Assembly (NCBI GenBank): GCA_905480605.1
Contig: CAJQRD010000022.1
Span: 1 to 56,869, forward strand
Source: an uncultured Saprospiraceae bacterium
Lineage (GTDB): Bacteria; Bacteroidota; Bacteroidia; Chitinophagales; Saprospiraceae
Reading direction: 5' to 3'
DNA length: 56,869 nucleotides
The notes below the pieces were generated by a model. That model was not told the DNA's origin, made no database searches, and saw only the letters and a program-made list of their open reading frames with translations. The position numbers and the translations under genes are program-made. Below, piece after piece: positions 1-8,829 of this stretch. How positions within the stretch are numbered: position 1 is the stretch's first letter; every line of letters begins with the position of its first letter.

Positions 1-31
1 AGAAAGCTTTAATGATTAACCCCACATAACA

Positions 32-1711
32 ATGAAGAAACTCATACTCAAACTTATCTTGGCATTTGGTGGATTCTGGAAAAGAATTGGCGCTAACCCA
101 AATCATTTAAAAGCAATTCTTGAAACAAAGATTTTAATGGATGGCCGTAGAGCTTCATCATTTAATGTTCAAAAGAAAGGAAAAGATCTTAATCATTCTG
201 ATTTGGCACTTTCATTTATCTATCTCGTATTTGGAAGTTTAGCGGCAGCTGCTTTATACTTTTTTGAAGGACAATTTTCAGGTTATGTGGGTTTCTACAC
301 CTTTTGGATTGTCTTACTTTTAATCACCTTAATAACAGATTTTACAGATGTCCTTATAGATGTAAGAGACAATTACATTTTATTGCCCACCCCAATTAGT
401 GGTAAAACGCTTGCTCTTTCAAGAACACTCCACTTGGTTCTCTACCTAAGTAATCTGATTATCCCCTTTATATTACCAGGTCTGATCTATTGCATAATTG
501 TAAAAGGTGTTCTATTTGCACTTTTATTTTTCATACAATTTATTCTGGCTATGTTATTCTCTATTTTCTTAGTGAATATCATATACCTGCTGTTGCTCAA
601 CTTGACAAGTGGTCAAAAATTCAAGGACATCATTAATTACTTTCAAATTGGCTTTTCTATTTTCATTTTTTCCTGTTATTACGTCTTACCACGTTTGATA
701 GATACAAGCACAATTAAAGATTTTAATATCGAGGAAAAATGGTGGATGTGGTGCATGCCTGGTTCATATTTTGCAGGCTTACTCAATGTGATTTTCGAAG
801 GTGATCATTCCTACAAAATGATAATATTGTCAATCTTAGGGCACGTTTTTACTTTCGGAGGAATATATTTAGTGGCGAATGTTTTAAGTAGAAATTTTAA
901 TCAAAAACTGTTGAGTATTAATATAAAGGGTGATACAAAAAAAGCAGATCTAAAAATAGAAACAGAAGATTCTAACACTTATGGTTATATGAACTTTTGG
1001 GACAAATTGATAAATAAAAATAGAGTCGAATCATCAGGATTTAGAATGAGTTGGATGATGACAGCTCTAAACAGAATGTACAAACTAAGAACCTATCCTA
1101 TGTTTGGTATGATACCTGCTTTTTTTATTTATTTTGCCCTAGATAGAGATGGTAATTTATCAGAAAGGTATCAGTCCATGCAAGATGGCAGCAGCGATAT
1201 TACTTTATTATACTTCGCTCTTTTTGCGATAATTACCCCCCTTATAAATACAAAATTTGCAGAATCACATAAAGCAGCTTCAATTTTTAAAGCATTGCCA
1301 ATAAAAAAACCTGGACTTTTAATAAGAGGAAATTGCAATGCCATTTTAATAAAATTTGGACTCCCTACATTTCTGACATGTGCAATTGCAGTACTCCTAA
1401 TGTATGGATTGGATAGGTATCTAAATATAGCTATTGCTTTGGGAAATGCCATTTTGATATTATACCTCATGACTCTATTTGCTATGAAGAACATTCCATT
1501 TTCAAATGCATGGGAAGATCAATCAAAAGGTACTAATACTTCTATAATGTTTATAGTCATGACAATTCTAGGAGTGGTCGGATTTGCACATTATATGTTT
1601 AGAGAAAATAAAATTGTACTGATTTCATTTTTAGCCGTTAGTTTAATATTTTCCTATTTCATTTATAATAAAATAGGAAACCTAAAGTGGTCTGAACTTA
1701 GTAAAGAATAA
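32..1711 (+). CDS. ABC-type exporter permease, multi-span membrane protein
   Basis: A 559-residue polytopic inner-membrane protein. Hydrophobic segments lie in two blocks, about residues 60-300 and 365-550, separated by a polar stretch of about residues 300-350. The sequence resembles putative ABC exporter membrane subunits, in which the protein forms the channel and an ATPase encoded next door drives it. No ATP-binding motif is present. The gene starts 32 bases into the window, and stop codons just upstream (near 12 and 19) would fit the end of a preceding gene, plausibly the ATPase, but that gene lies outside the window. Its stop codon directly abuts the stop of the convergent nadC gene with no spacer. 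The substrate cannot be told from the sequence. Membrane character is certain; the ABC assignment is by general resemblance. Confidence 0.6.
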   Translation: MKKLILKLILAFGGFWKRIGANPNHLKAILETKILMDGRRASSFNVQKKGKDLNHSDLALSFIYLVFGSLAAAALYFFEGQFSGYVGFYTFWIVLLLITLITDFTDVLIDVRDNYILLPTPISGKTLALSRTLHLVLYLSNLIIPFILPGLIYCIIVKGVLFALLFFIQFILAMLFSIFLVNIIYLLLLNLTSGQKFKDIINYFQIGFSIFIFSCYYVLPRLIDTSTIKDFNIEEKWWMWCMPGSYFAGLLNVIFEGDHSYKMIILSILGHVFTFGGIYLVANVLSRNFNQKLLSINIKGDTKKADLKIETEDSNTYGYMNFWDKLINKNRVESSGFRMSWMMTALNRMYKLRTYPMFGMIPAFFIYFALDRDGNLSERYQSMQDGSSDITLLYFALFAIITPLINTKFAESHKAASIFKALPIKKPGLLIRGNCNAILIKFGLPTFLTCAIAVLLMYGLDRYLNIAIALGNAILILYLMTLFAMKNIPFSNAWEDQSKGTNTSIMFIVMTILGVVGFAHYMFRENKIVLISFLAVSLIFSYFIYNKIGNLKWSELSKE

Positions 1712-2566
1712 TTATTTTTTAATTTTCAAGCTCATATCAAGAGATCCCGCAGAATGAGTCAAGGCCCCAACTGAAATATAATCTACCCCTGTTTCGGCTA
1801 TTGCTCTAACTGTTTTAAGGTTTACACCACCTGATGCTTCAGATTGAAATCGTTTACCAATGATTCCAACAGCTCTTTTTAAAGTTTCTAATTTAAAGTT
1901 ATCCAACATAATTCTTGTTATACCTCCTTCTTCAAGAACATCATTTAGTTCTTTCAGGTTTCTTACTTCAACAGTTATTCCAAGCTCTTTTTTATTTTCT
2001 TTTAAATAAGATTTCACTTTTCGGATTGCTTTCCCTATACCACCGCAAGCATCTATATGATTGTCTTTAATCATTATCCAATCATAAAGACCATCTCGAT
2101 AATTGGTACAACCACCAACTCTAACTGCCCACTTTTCTAAAAATCTCATTAAAGGAGTTGTTTTTCTCGTATCTAAGATAGTCACGGGCAGATCTTTAAC
2201 TATTTCAGCAAATGCTCTGCTCATTGAGGATACACCACTCAACCTTTGCATTGTATTAAGAGCCAATCTTTCGCCTTTTAAAAGAACTTGAGAACTCGTT
2301 GTGACTTCAAATGCGATATCACCAAATGAAACTTTATCACCATCATTAATAAATCGCTCAAATTTACAATTTGGATCAAGTTTTTTAAACAAAAACTCAG
2401 CAAAGTCGATACCTGCTATAACTCCTTTATCCTTTACCAATAACTTAGCTGTATCGTTTGAATTTGGGTCAATACATGCTAAAGAAGTATGGTCACCATC
2501 TTTAATATCCTCACGCAAAGCAGCGTTAATAAAAGCATTTAATAAGGACTTACTTACACCTTGCAT
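1712..2566 (-). CDS. nadC: Nicotinate-nucleotide diphosphorylase (carboxylating), quinolinate phosphoribosyltransferase
   Basis: Converts quinolinate and PRPP to nicotinate mononucleotide, CO2 and pyrophosphate in de novo NAD synthesis in the cytoplasm. At 284 residues it has the usual family length. Family motifs are in order: ERLALNTMQRLSG (residues 99-111), DTRKTTP (132-138, substrate-binding Arg and Lys), KDNH (167-170), EASGGV (243-248) and SVGALTHS (265-272) at the C-terminal phosphate-binding end of the barrel. The N-terminal open-faced sandwich domain spans about residues 20-110 and the barrel domain about 112-284. The other NAD genes (nadA, nadB) are not in the window. The gene is convergent with the upstream permease gene and divergent from the T9SS gene at 2906. 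Confidence 0.96.
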   Translation of the reverse strand: MQGVSKSLLNAFINAALREDIKDGDHTSLACIDPNSNDTAKLLVKDKGVIAGIDFAEFLFKKLDPNCKFERFINDGDKVSFGDIAFEVTTSSQVLLKGERLALNTMQRLSGVSSMSRAFAEIVKDLPVTILDTRKTTPLMRFLEKWAVRVGGCTNYRDGLYDWIMIKDNHIDACGGIGKAIRKVKSYLKENKKELGITVEVRNLKELNDVLEEGGITRIMLDNFKLETLKRAVGIIGKRFQSEASGGVNLKTVRAIAETGVDYISVGALTHSAGSLDMSLKIKK

Positions 2567-2905
2567 AATTATAAATTTCTAAAAAATTAAAAGTTAAATT
2601 CCAGAACATAAATATAAGAGACAAATTCTTGAATTTAGCACTTCAAAAAATGAAATTTCTTCATTTTGTGTTTTTACCATATATATGAATTAATTTAGTT
2701 TGATTTTCGCCAATAATCTGAACTATATATTGTTAGCCATCCTCTTCTCAATCTCTACATATTCAAATGACTTAGTATGACATCCAGAAATGTCGTTAAA
2801 AAGACAGGGCACAAAACAAGAACACAACCCATTTATATAGAAAGAAATAAAATTAAGGTATATTCGAACCTAGTTTCACAGTATTTAATTAATCAAATTT
2901 TTAAC
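2567..2905. other. Intergenic region between divergent nadC and a T9SS cargo gene
   Basis: An AT-rich 339-base region that must hold two divergent promoters. An ATG at 2777 is in frame with the downstream gene, but the 43 residues it would add are polar and basic and would bury the signal peptide, so it is treated as untranslated leader. A near-match to the -7 consensus (TATATTCG) lies near 2860. No RNA gene or repeat was seen. Confidence 0.4.
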
Positions 2906-4858
2906 ATGAAAAAATATTTACTTCTTTTTGTTTGTCTTTTCACTGCAAACATGATGTTTTCACAAACATTGACAAGTGAAGACTTTAACTCTGGCCTTCC
3001 ATCTGATTGGAGTATCGATACAAAAGCTTCTGACGGAGGATGGATTGTAGGTAATGCGGCTCAACTTGCCAGCTCTTATTGGCCAGTTGGTGAACCTGCG
3101 GATGGATCAAATTTTATTGCAACAAATGATGACGGTTGTAACTGTGATAAAAGCGAGGACAGATTAATTCTACCTACAATGGACTTATCAGCAGTAACAG
3201 GTTCAATTTTCTTTTCTTATGACATAGCTTTTATTGGTGCTACATATGGCGGTGCTACAGAATCACTTAGCTTGGATATCTCATACGATGGTGGTACAAC
3301 ATGGGAAAACTATTCAGTTATAGAAGGTTTAGGCTCAGTTACTTGGGGGTCTGCAAATGCTGATCTTTCTGCATTAGCTGGAAATGCATCAGTAACTTTA
3401 AGTTTTTTATATAATGACGACGGTGGATGGGTATATGGAGCTGCTTTAGATAATATTACTTTGAAGGTTCCTCCTCCAAATGATATTTCGTTGATTTTTA
3501 ATCCAGATGCATACAGATTTGCTGACATCAGTAATGGTTTTGATGTAAGTGGAATAATCACGAATATTGGTGGTGATAACCTTACTTCTATTGACCTTAT
3601 GGTTACAGAAGGTGCTAACACTTACAATGAAACATTATCAGGATTGGATATAGCGCCATTTGAAACTACTGAGTTTTCTATTAATATTCCAATTGCTGCT
3701 CCAACTGGTTTTAGCTTAGATGTAACTGCGTCTAATCCAAACGGCGAAGCAGATGCAGACGATACAAATAATACTGATTCATTTGAAGGTGTTGGTGTTG
3801 AAAATGCTCCAGACAAAATGATATTTGTTGAAGAGTCAACTGGAACATGGTGTCCTTGGTGTCCAAGAGGTGCTGTTTTCATGGATTTAATGGAAGAAGA
3901 AATAAGTGAAGTGTTTGCTGGAGTTGCTGTTCACGTTGGTGTACCTTCTTTTGCAGACCCTATGGAAATAGCAGGAGATTATCCTTCTACTTACGCAAGT
4001 ATGGTTGGTGGTTTTCCAACTTTGTTAATTGACAGATCATCTAACCCAGGTATTCCTGGAATTAATGATATGTCAGCTTTCGGTCAAGAACTTGTAGCTT
4101 TTACAAACTCTAGACCTTCACCAATTGGACTAAGAGTAGATGCAGAAATTAATCCTTGGACAAGAGAAATGGCTATTGATTTAAATGTAACGGCTCACAG
4201 TAATATTGATGGAGATTTCACAGTTATGTTGTTGATCACCGAAGATCATGTAACTGGTGATGGATTTGATTACAGACAAGCAAATAATTATGCAAATAAC
4301 GGAGCTGGTCCAATGGGAGGCTGGGAGTTATTAGCTAACCCTGCTTCTGGAAATGATATCGAATTCAGCCATACATTGAGAGAAGCGATTGGAGGGTTTA
4401 CTGGTTTGACTGGTATAATTCCTGCAACTCTTGTATCTGGAGAAAGTTACTCTTCTTCAGAAGTTTATACAATTCCTGCTGAATTTAACATGGAAGAATT
4501 GAATATTGTAGCGGTTGTTTTAGATCAAGGCAATGGTGGAGCAGCATACAATTCTCACATTGATAGAGATATTGAATTTATGACTTCTTCTATAGATGAG
4601 ATTACTAATCTAGCTCATTTCAGAACATTCCCTAATCCAGTTGCAGATAATGTAAATATCGAATTAGGATTTTCTGAAAATGTAGATTTCCAAATTTTCA
4701 TTACTGATGCTTTAGGTAATAAAGTGAAATCTTTGGGTCAATACTCTGAGTCAAACTTCAGAACTTCTGTTGATGTTTCTGATTTGACAAGTGGCGTTTA
4801 CAGTCTTTCAATAATGACAAAAGACGGACAAAACGTTTCTAAATTTGTAAAAATCTAA
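2906..4858 (+). CDS. Secreted Omp28-like protein with thioredoxin-type CPWC motif and T9SS sorting domain
   Basis: A 650-residue exported protein. The start at 2906 is chosen because it gives a typical signal peptide (MKKYLLLFVCLF..FSQ). Order: signal peptide 1-20; choice-of-anchor-J-like beta domain about 21-195 (EDFNSGLPSDW, then an acidic Cys-containing loop); a CARDB-like Ig domain about 200-295; an Omp28-related thioredoxin-fold domain from about 300 with TGTWCPWCPRG near 312-322; and a T9SS type A C-terminal sorting domain (about 575-650, FPNPVADNVNIE to the end). The CxxC pair sits where the redox cysteines of thioredoxin folds sit, so a periplasmic or surface redox role is possible, but Omp28 proteins lack a settled function. 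A strong terminator follows. The neighbouring gene at 5062 has a related fold with no cysteines at this site. Confidence 0.85.
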   Translation: MKKYLLLFVCLFTANMMFSQTLTSEDFNSGLPSDWSIDTKASDGGWIVGNAAQLASSYWPVGEPADGSNFIATNDDGCNCDKSEDRLILPTMDLSAVTGSIFFSYDIAFIGATYGGATESLSLDISYDGGTTWENYSVIEGLGSVTWGSANADLSALAGNASVTLSFLYNDDGGWVYGAALDNITLKVPPPNDISLIFNPDAYRFADISNGFDVSGIITNIGGDNLTSIDLMVTEGANTYNETLSGLDIAPFETTEFSINIPIAAPTGFSLDVTASNPNGEADADDTNNTDSFEGVGVENAPDKMIFVEESTGTWCPWCPRGAVFMDLMEEEISEVFAGVAVHVGVPSFADPMEIAGDYPSTYASMVGGFPTLLIDRSSNPGIPGINDMSAFGQELVAFTNSRPSPIGLRVDAEINPWTREMAIDLNVTAHSNIDGDFTVMLLITEDHVTGDGFDYRQANNYANNGAGPMGGWELLANPASGNDIEFSHTLREAIGGFTGLTGIIPATLVSGESYSSSEVYTIPAEFNMEELNIVAVVLDQGNGGAAYNSHIDRDIEFMTSSIDEITNLAHFRTFPNPVADNVNIELGFSENVDFQIFITDALGNKVKSLGQYSESNFRTSVDVSDLTSGVYSLSIMTKDGQNVSKFVKI

Positions 4859-4890
4859 TTTTTTTCTAAAATATATAGATTATAATAAGA

Positions 4891-4921
4891 AACTGGCTTC
4901 TTTTTTGAAGCCAGTTTTTTT
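4891..4921 (+). terminator. Intrinsic terminator of the Omp28-like gene
   Basis: A perfect 10-bp stem (AACTGGCTTC, 4891-4900, with GAAGCCAGTT, 4907-4916), a 6-base T loop and a T tract. It ends transcription 30 bases after the stop codon. Confidence 0.92.
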
Positions 4922-5061
4922 ATGCCTACCCTTCTGGTCTATTTTATCAAAGACCAACAATTAAGTTTAACGTTACCTTTTTGATTTTAATGTCAAAATA
5001 ACACCACCCTTATTATAGCATTTTAGGAACCATTATTCGTATTAAATTAAAAATTATACCG

Positions 5062-6570
5062 ATGAAAATCACAGTAAAAGCATTTGTTCTCATGTTCTTA
5101 TTCTCAAATGCTCTATTATCTCAATTAGACAATGGATCTATTTATCCAGAAAATATTGAAGGAAAAGATGTTTTAAGCAATCAAGATATTAATGTTCAAG
5201 ATTGGTTAGATGAGGGAAAGCCAGTTATCGTCAGCTTTTTTACCAGTTGGAGTAAACAAAGTTGGGATTACTATAATACAAATTGGCTTAATGAACTTAA
5301 TGCAGAATTTGGACAAGGTGGATCAAATCAAATAAGAATAGTTGGGATAGAGGCAGAACCAGATAATGGTCCCGATCATCTAAAAATGGAAATTTCTGGT
5401 ACAAGACCCTTGAAGAGTTATGGCAATTGGTTGTCAATTTCATCGTTTCCAATTATAGATGACGCATCATTTAATTTGGCATTTAGCACTGATCTATTTC
5501 CAATTACTTACGTAATAAGGCCAGATGGAACAATGATAGAACTTAACCGAAATGGTGCATTACTGGATAGATCATTTCAATTAAGGGCCCTCTTTCCTAA
5601 AAGTACAGACTTGACATTAAACAGCAATATTCGTGATGCCAGTTTTTGTGGTGGCTATACAATTCCTTCAAGTAATATTTCTATTATAAATATGGGTGAA
5701 AACCCAATTGAAAACCTAGTCTTAGAATATTATATTGGTCAAAGTAAAGTACAAACAATCCCAGTTAATCAAAATGTTGGCCCATTAGCGGTTTTGGAGT
5801 TTGAAACCAATGATCAATTGGTTGCTTCAGATTCAGAAGTAACTATTTTCATTTCAAATGTAAATAACGAAACTTATCCAATCGATGAATATAATATTAT
5901 AGAAGCCAATGTTATTGAGCCAGTACTCAATACAGAAATTTTAAAAATGAAAATTACATTTGACAAATTTCCCCAAGAAACACAATGGATTTTACAAACT
6001 GAGTCTGGAGTACAAATTGCCTCTGATAGCTACTCTCCAGATGAAGTGGAGCCGTGGGGCACTTTAGAATATGAATTTGAAATCCCTTCAGATGCTGAAT
6101 GTCTAAATTTGATTTTACAGGATAGTTATGGAGATGGATGGACACAATGGGGTGTTGACGAAAATGGCATAAATACACCTGTCCCAGGAATACAGTTTTA
6201 CAATCAATATGATGCATTGATTAAAGACAAACATAATATTGAAAACTCGACAAATTTTAAAGTTGATTTAGAGGCAATTGATATTTATGTAAAAAGAGAT
6301 GCAATAAGTGCTGATAAAGACATAATTATAAGTTCTGATATAAAAATCTATCCAAGCCCAGTTGTTGATATTCTAAATATTGATGGTCTCGAAAAACTTA
6401 TTGAAATTAAAGCAATTTCAATCATTAACAGTATCGGAAAAACTATTTATCAGTTTGATAATCAAGAAATTAACAACAAAATAGATGTTTCTGATTTAAA
6501 TCCAGGTATTTATTTTGCAAACATTTTAACTCAAAACGGTTTACTAACAAAGTCATTTATAAAGGAATAG
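5062..6570 (+). CDS. Secreted thioredoxin-like protein lacking the CxxC motif, with T9SS sorting domain
   Basis: A 502-residue exported protein: signal peptide 1-20 (MKITVKAFVLMFLFSNALLS), then a TlpA/thioredoxin-like domain (about 25-175) recognisable from PVIVSFFTSWSKQSW, a predicted strand-helix turn, and a cis-Pro-type FPITYVIRPDG segment. The usual WCxxC is replaced by WSKQSW, so the fold appears to have lost its redox centre. The middle contains a CARDB-like region (about 190-290) and a segment with QDSYGDGW (about 350-360) seen in other secreted Bacteroidota proteins. The C-terminus (about 430-502, IYPSPVVDILNIDG onward) is a T9SS type A sorting domain. It follows the Omp28-like CPWC protein. 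Function unknown; a binding or structural role is more likely than catalysis. Confidence 0.8.
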   Translation: MKITVKAFVLMFLFSNALLSQLDNGSIYPENIEGKDVLSNQDINVQDWLDEGKPVIVSFFTSWSKQSWDYYNTNWLNELNAEFGQGGSNQIRIVGIEAEPDNGPDHLKMEISGTRPLKSYGNWLSISSFPIIDDASFNLAFSTDLFPITYVIRPDGTMIELNRNGALLDRSFQLRALFPKSTDLTLNSNIRDASFCGGYTIPSSNISIINMGENPIENLVLEYYIGQSKVQTIPVNQNVGPLAVLEFETNDQLVASDSEVTIFISNVNNETYPIDEYNIIEANVIEPVLNTEILKMKITFDKFPQETQWILQTESGVQIASDSYSPDEVEPWGTLEYEFEIPSDAECLNLILQDSYGDGWTQWGVDENGINTPVPGIQFYNQYDALIKDKHNIENSTNFKVDLEAIDIYVKRDAISADKDIIISSDIKIYPSPVVDILNIDGLEKLIEIKAISIINSIGKTIYQFDNQEINNKIDVSDLNPGIYFANILTQNGLLTKSFIKE

Positions 6571-6630
6571 TATTTGACATTATGTATAAAAATGATAAAA
6601 GAGCTTGATATTAACGTACCATTAAGAGAA

Positions 6631-6657
6631 TATATTTGAATGAAATGACTATATTTG
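6631..6657 (+). promoter_or_regulatory. Tandem Bacteroidota -7 elements upstream of a T9SS gene
   Basis: Two exact TATATTTG octamers (6631-6638 and 6650-6657) match the Bacteroidota TAnnTTTG element and lie 36 and 17 bases before the ATG at 6675. A TTG at 6605-6607 could serve as the -33 element for the first. Either or both may be used. Confidence 0.5.
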
Positions 6658-6674
6658 AGTAAATGTGTTTAGAT

Positions 6675-7361
6675 ATGAGAAAAACTTTACTTCTATTATT
6701 TACTTTTATTAGCTTGAATGTCTTTAGTCAAGACTTGACAGTAACACCTGATCCTGTGGTTTTAACTTTAGGACAAGAAGTTGTTGACAAAAAAGTTGAT
6801 ATGACCATTACCAATAATTTAGGTAGAGATGCTGAATTCTATTGGTCAATAGATCGTGAAGGTGTGCCTGTAGAATGGGAATTTTACCTTTGTGATGTAA
6901 ATTTATGTTACACAACTGCCATTCAGAGTTGCCCTTGTTCTAAGCCTAACCTTTTAGGCCCGAATGAGTCTGGAACTTTGATGATGCATATTATATCTAA
7001 TGGCGTAGTGGGTACTGGTGCAATTAATCTTGCCATTTTATCAGAATGTGACGGAACAACCTCTGTCCTTGATGTTCCAATAACTTTTGAAGTTGAAATC
7101 ACTTCATCTACAGAGTTTGCTGAAATCAATGATGACATAAGCTTATATCCAAATCCAGCACTTGATGTGATTAACTTGATTGAAGATGAGGATGTTAAAC
7201 AAATTGAATTTTACAACATCGTTGGTAAAAAACTAAAATCATATGATCATATTAAAGGTCAATCTCATGATGTTTCAGAATTTAGCAAAGGTATATACCT
7301 AGTTAGATTATTAAATAAGTCAAATAATATATTGAAGGTTCTAAGAATGACTAAAAAGTAG
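6675..7361 (+). CDS. Small secreted protein with T9SS sorting domain
   Basis: A 228-residue exported protein. The ATG at 6675 is preferred over 6663 because it starts directly with a signal peptide (MRKTLLLLFTFISLNVFSQ). Residues about 20-145 form a beta-rich Ig-like domain with a short cysteine-rich loop (FYLCDVNLCYTTAIQSCPC, a possible disulphide knot). Residues about 158-228 (LYPNPALDVINL onward) are a T9SS type A sorting domain. It is the third T9SS cargo gene in a row, but with its own promoter and terminator it is a separate transcript rather than an operon member. The central domain is not recognised. Confidence 0.8.
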   Translation: MRKTLLLLFTFISLNVFSQDLTVTPDPVVLTLGQEVVDKKVDMTITNNLGRDAEFYWSIDREGVPVEWEFYLCDVNLCYTTAIQSCPCSKPNLLGPNESGTLMMHIISNGVVGTGAINLAILSECDGTTSVLDVPITFEVEITSSTEFAEINDDISLYPNPALDVINLIEDEDVKQIEFYNIVGKKLKSYDHIKGQSHDVSEFSKGIYLVRLLNKSNNILKVLRMTKK

Positions 7362-7385
7362 AACACTTAATGTTTTAAGATATTA

Positions 7386-7417
7386 AAGTCCTGTATTTTT
7401 ATACAGGACTTTTTTTA
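7386..7417 (+). terminator. Intrinsic terminator after the small T9SS gene
   Basis: An 11-bp stem (AAGTCCTGTAT, 7386-7396, with ATACAGGACTT, 7401-7411), a 4-base loop and a T tract to 7417. Confidence 0.92.
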
Positions 7418-7559
7418 TGTCATATAAATCAAAGAACTTCCAAATTAAAGTATCAAATACATAATATCAAAGCCCAATAGCAAGGCTCGTCATATACTTT
7501 TAGTCCGAAAATTATAAGTATTCATCCTATTTTCAAAGACTAATGTCTACAACAAAGAA

Positions 7560-7610
7560 CTATGTTATGCATAGTACTATTTAATGTAGTATATTTGTAT
7601 TGATTCAATA
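7560..7610 (+). promoter_or_regulatory. Promoter and candidate operators of the padR gene
   Basis: An exact -7 element TATATTTG (7590-7597) is followed immediately by the odd palindrome TATTGATTCAATA (7598-7610), with a second half-like copy (TATTGAATCA) near 7631-7640. Upstream lies another inverted repeat, CTATG-N5-CATAG (7560-7574). PadR repressors bind inverted repeats over their own promoters, so these are plausible autoregulatory sites. No good TTG -33 box was seen. Confidence 0.45.
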
Positions 7611-7663
7611 GTATAACAACTTAGACTAATATTGAATCATCTTTAAAAATTAGAACTATACTT

Positions 7664-8014
7664 ATGAAACTTGAAAATACAAAAGCACAAATGAGAAAGG
7701 GTCTCCTGGAACTATGTGTTCTTTCTATCATATCGAAAAATGAAATGTATCCTTCTGATGTTATTAAGAAACTGAAGGAATTGAAAATGATTGTGGTAGA
7801 AGGTACGCTTTACCCTCTGCTCAACAGACTGAAAAATGATGATTTATTAAGTTATCATTGGAAAGAATCTACTTCAGGACCTCCACGTAAATACTATACA
7901 ATAACTGAATTAGGATTTCAATTTTTAGAAGAGTTAATTGTGACTTGGAAAGACCTTGACAAAGCCGTTAACAAATCTATAGCTCATGCTAAAGAAACCC
8001 AAACCCATTCTTAA
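7664..8014 (+). CDS. PadR family transcriptional regulator
   Basis: A 116-residue winged-helix DNA-binding protein of the short PadR class. The N-terminal MRKGLLELCVLSIISKNEMYPSDV (about 10-33), the EGTLYPLLNRLKNDDLL recognition helix and wing (about 46-62), the GPPRKYYTITELG wing strand (about 70-83), and the C-terminal dimerisation helix are all typical. It lies 26 bases upstream of a PspC-domain gene; this pairing is common in Bacteroidota, where the regulator is thought to control the membrane protein. Operator-like palindromes overlap its promoter. The inducing signal is unknown. Confidence 0.93.
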   Translation: MKLENTKAQMRKGLLELCVLSIISKNEMYPSDVIKKLKELKMIVVEGTLYPLLNRLKNDDLLSYHWKESTSGPPRKYYTITELGFQFLEELIVTWKDLDKAVNKSIAHAKETQTHS

Positions 8015-8040
8015 AATAACAACTAGAAAACAGAAATAAA

Positions 8041-8670
8041 ATGAAAAAAGTAGTTCATATCAATTTAGGCGGTAAGGAATTCACTATTAACAATGATGCA
8101 TATTCTGTGCTGGAAAACTATCTAATTACTATTGAGAATCACTTTTCTAAATCTCAAGGTTTTGAAGGGATCCTGTATGACATTGAGGTTAGAATGGGTG
8201 AGTTATTTGAAGAAGATAACAAACATGGAAACATCATAGACATGTCTAAGTTAGATCGTGTTATGAATACAATGGGGAGACCTGAAGATTTCACTGATGA
8301 TGATGACGAGCCTGTTAGATCTCGAAAGAGATCAAGTGGAATAAAAACAGGGAAAAAATTATTCAGAGATAATGAAAACAAAGTAATTGGTGGCGTTGCT
8401 GCCGGACTTAGTTCATACTTCGGAATCAATGATCCGATTTTTATACGATTATTTTTTGTTTTACTTTTCCTAATGGGAGGTTCAGGATTTATTGCATACC
8501 TTATCATGATGATTGCAATACCTAAAGCTGAAACATCAAGTGATTACCTCGCCATGAAAGGAGAAGAAATCAATATTGACAACATCGCTAAAACTGTACA
8601 GGAAAGCATAATAGATATAAAAGATAAATTCGATGATTTCAGCAAAGGATTTAAAACAATGATATTTTAA
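8041..8670 (+). CDS. PspC domain membrane protein
   Basis: A 209-residue inner-membrane protein. Residues 1-85 are a soluble region (KKVVHINLGGKEFTINNDAY, acidic stretch DDDDEP near 83-90) typical of the long Bacteroidota form. Residues about 102-165 are the PspC domain: KKLFRDNENKVIGGVAAGLSSYFG followed by a transmembrane helix (RLFFVLLFLMGGSGFIAYLI) and IPKAE. The C-terminal 45 residues are an amphipathic tail. PspC domains act in envelope-stress responses in other bacteria. It is co-transcribed with padR. Confidence 0.9.
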   Translation: MKKVVHINLGGKEFTINNDAYSVLENYLITIENHFSKSQGFEGILYDIEVRMGELFEEDNKHGNIIDMSKLDRVMNTMGRPEDFTDDDDEPVRSRKRSSGIKTGKKLFRDNENKVIGGVAAGLSSYFGINDPIFIRLFFVLLFLMGGSGFIAYLIMMIAIPKAETSSDYLAMKGEEINIDNIAKTVQESIIDIKDKFDDFSKGFKTMIF

Positions 8671-8687
8671 CCAATTAAATATGAATT

Positions 8688-8756
8688 ATGAAAAAGATTA
8701 TCAATCTAATATTCCAATTCATAAAAAGAGGAATTATTAATAACTATATGACCTAA
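8688..8756 (+). CDS. Possible 22-residue hydrophobic peptide downstream of pspC
   Basis: An ATG 18 bases after the pspC-like stop opens a 22-codon frame (begins MKKIINLIFQFIKRG, ends NNYMT) that stops 16 bases before the terminator stem. It is lysine-led, hydrophobic and could be a short amphipathic helix. No homology can be claimed, and a random frame of this size is quite likely in AT-rich DNA. Confidence 0.25.
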   Translation: MKKIINLIFQFIKRGIINNYMT

Positions 8757-8771
8757 ACATTTAGACATAAA

Positions 8772-8804
8772 AAAATAGCCGGCTAAAGTAAAGCTGGCTA
8801 TTTT
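8772..8804. terminator. Bidirectional terminator between pspC-like and antiporter genes
   Basis: A 13-bp stem with one G-T pair (AAAATAGCCGGCT, 8772-8784, with AGCTGGCTATTTT, 8792-8804). T-rich on both sides, so it can end the rightward padR-pspC and the leftward lipoprotein-MFS-antiporter transcripts. Confidence 0.9.
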
Positions 8805-8829
8805 TATTTGGAATATATTATCTATTATC

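Noticed and set aside
2777-2905. N-terminal extension of the Omp28-like protein
   Set aside because: It would add 43 basic residues ahead of a normal signal peptide.
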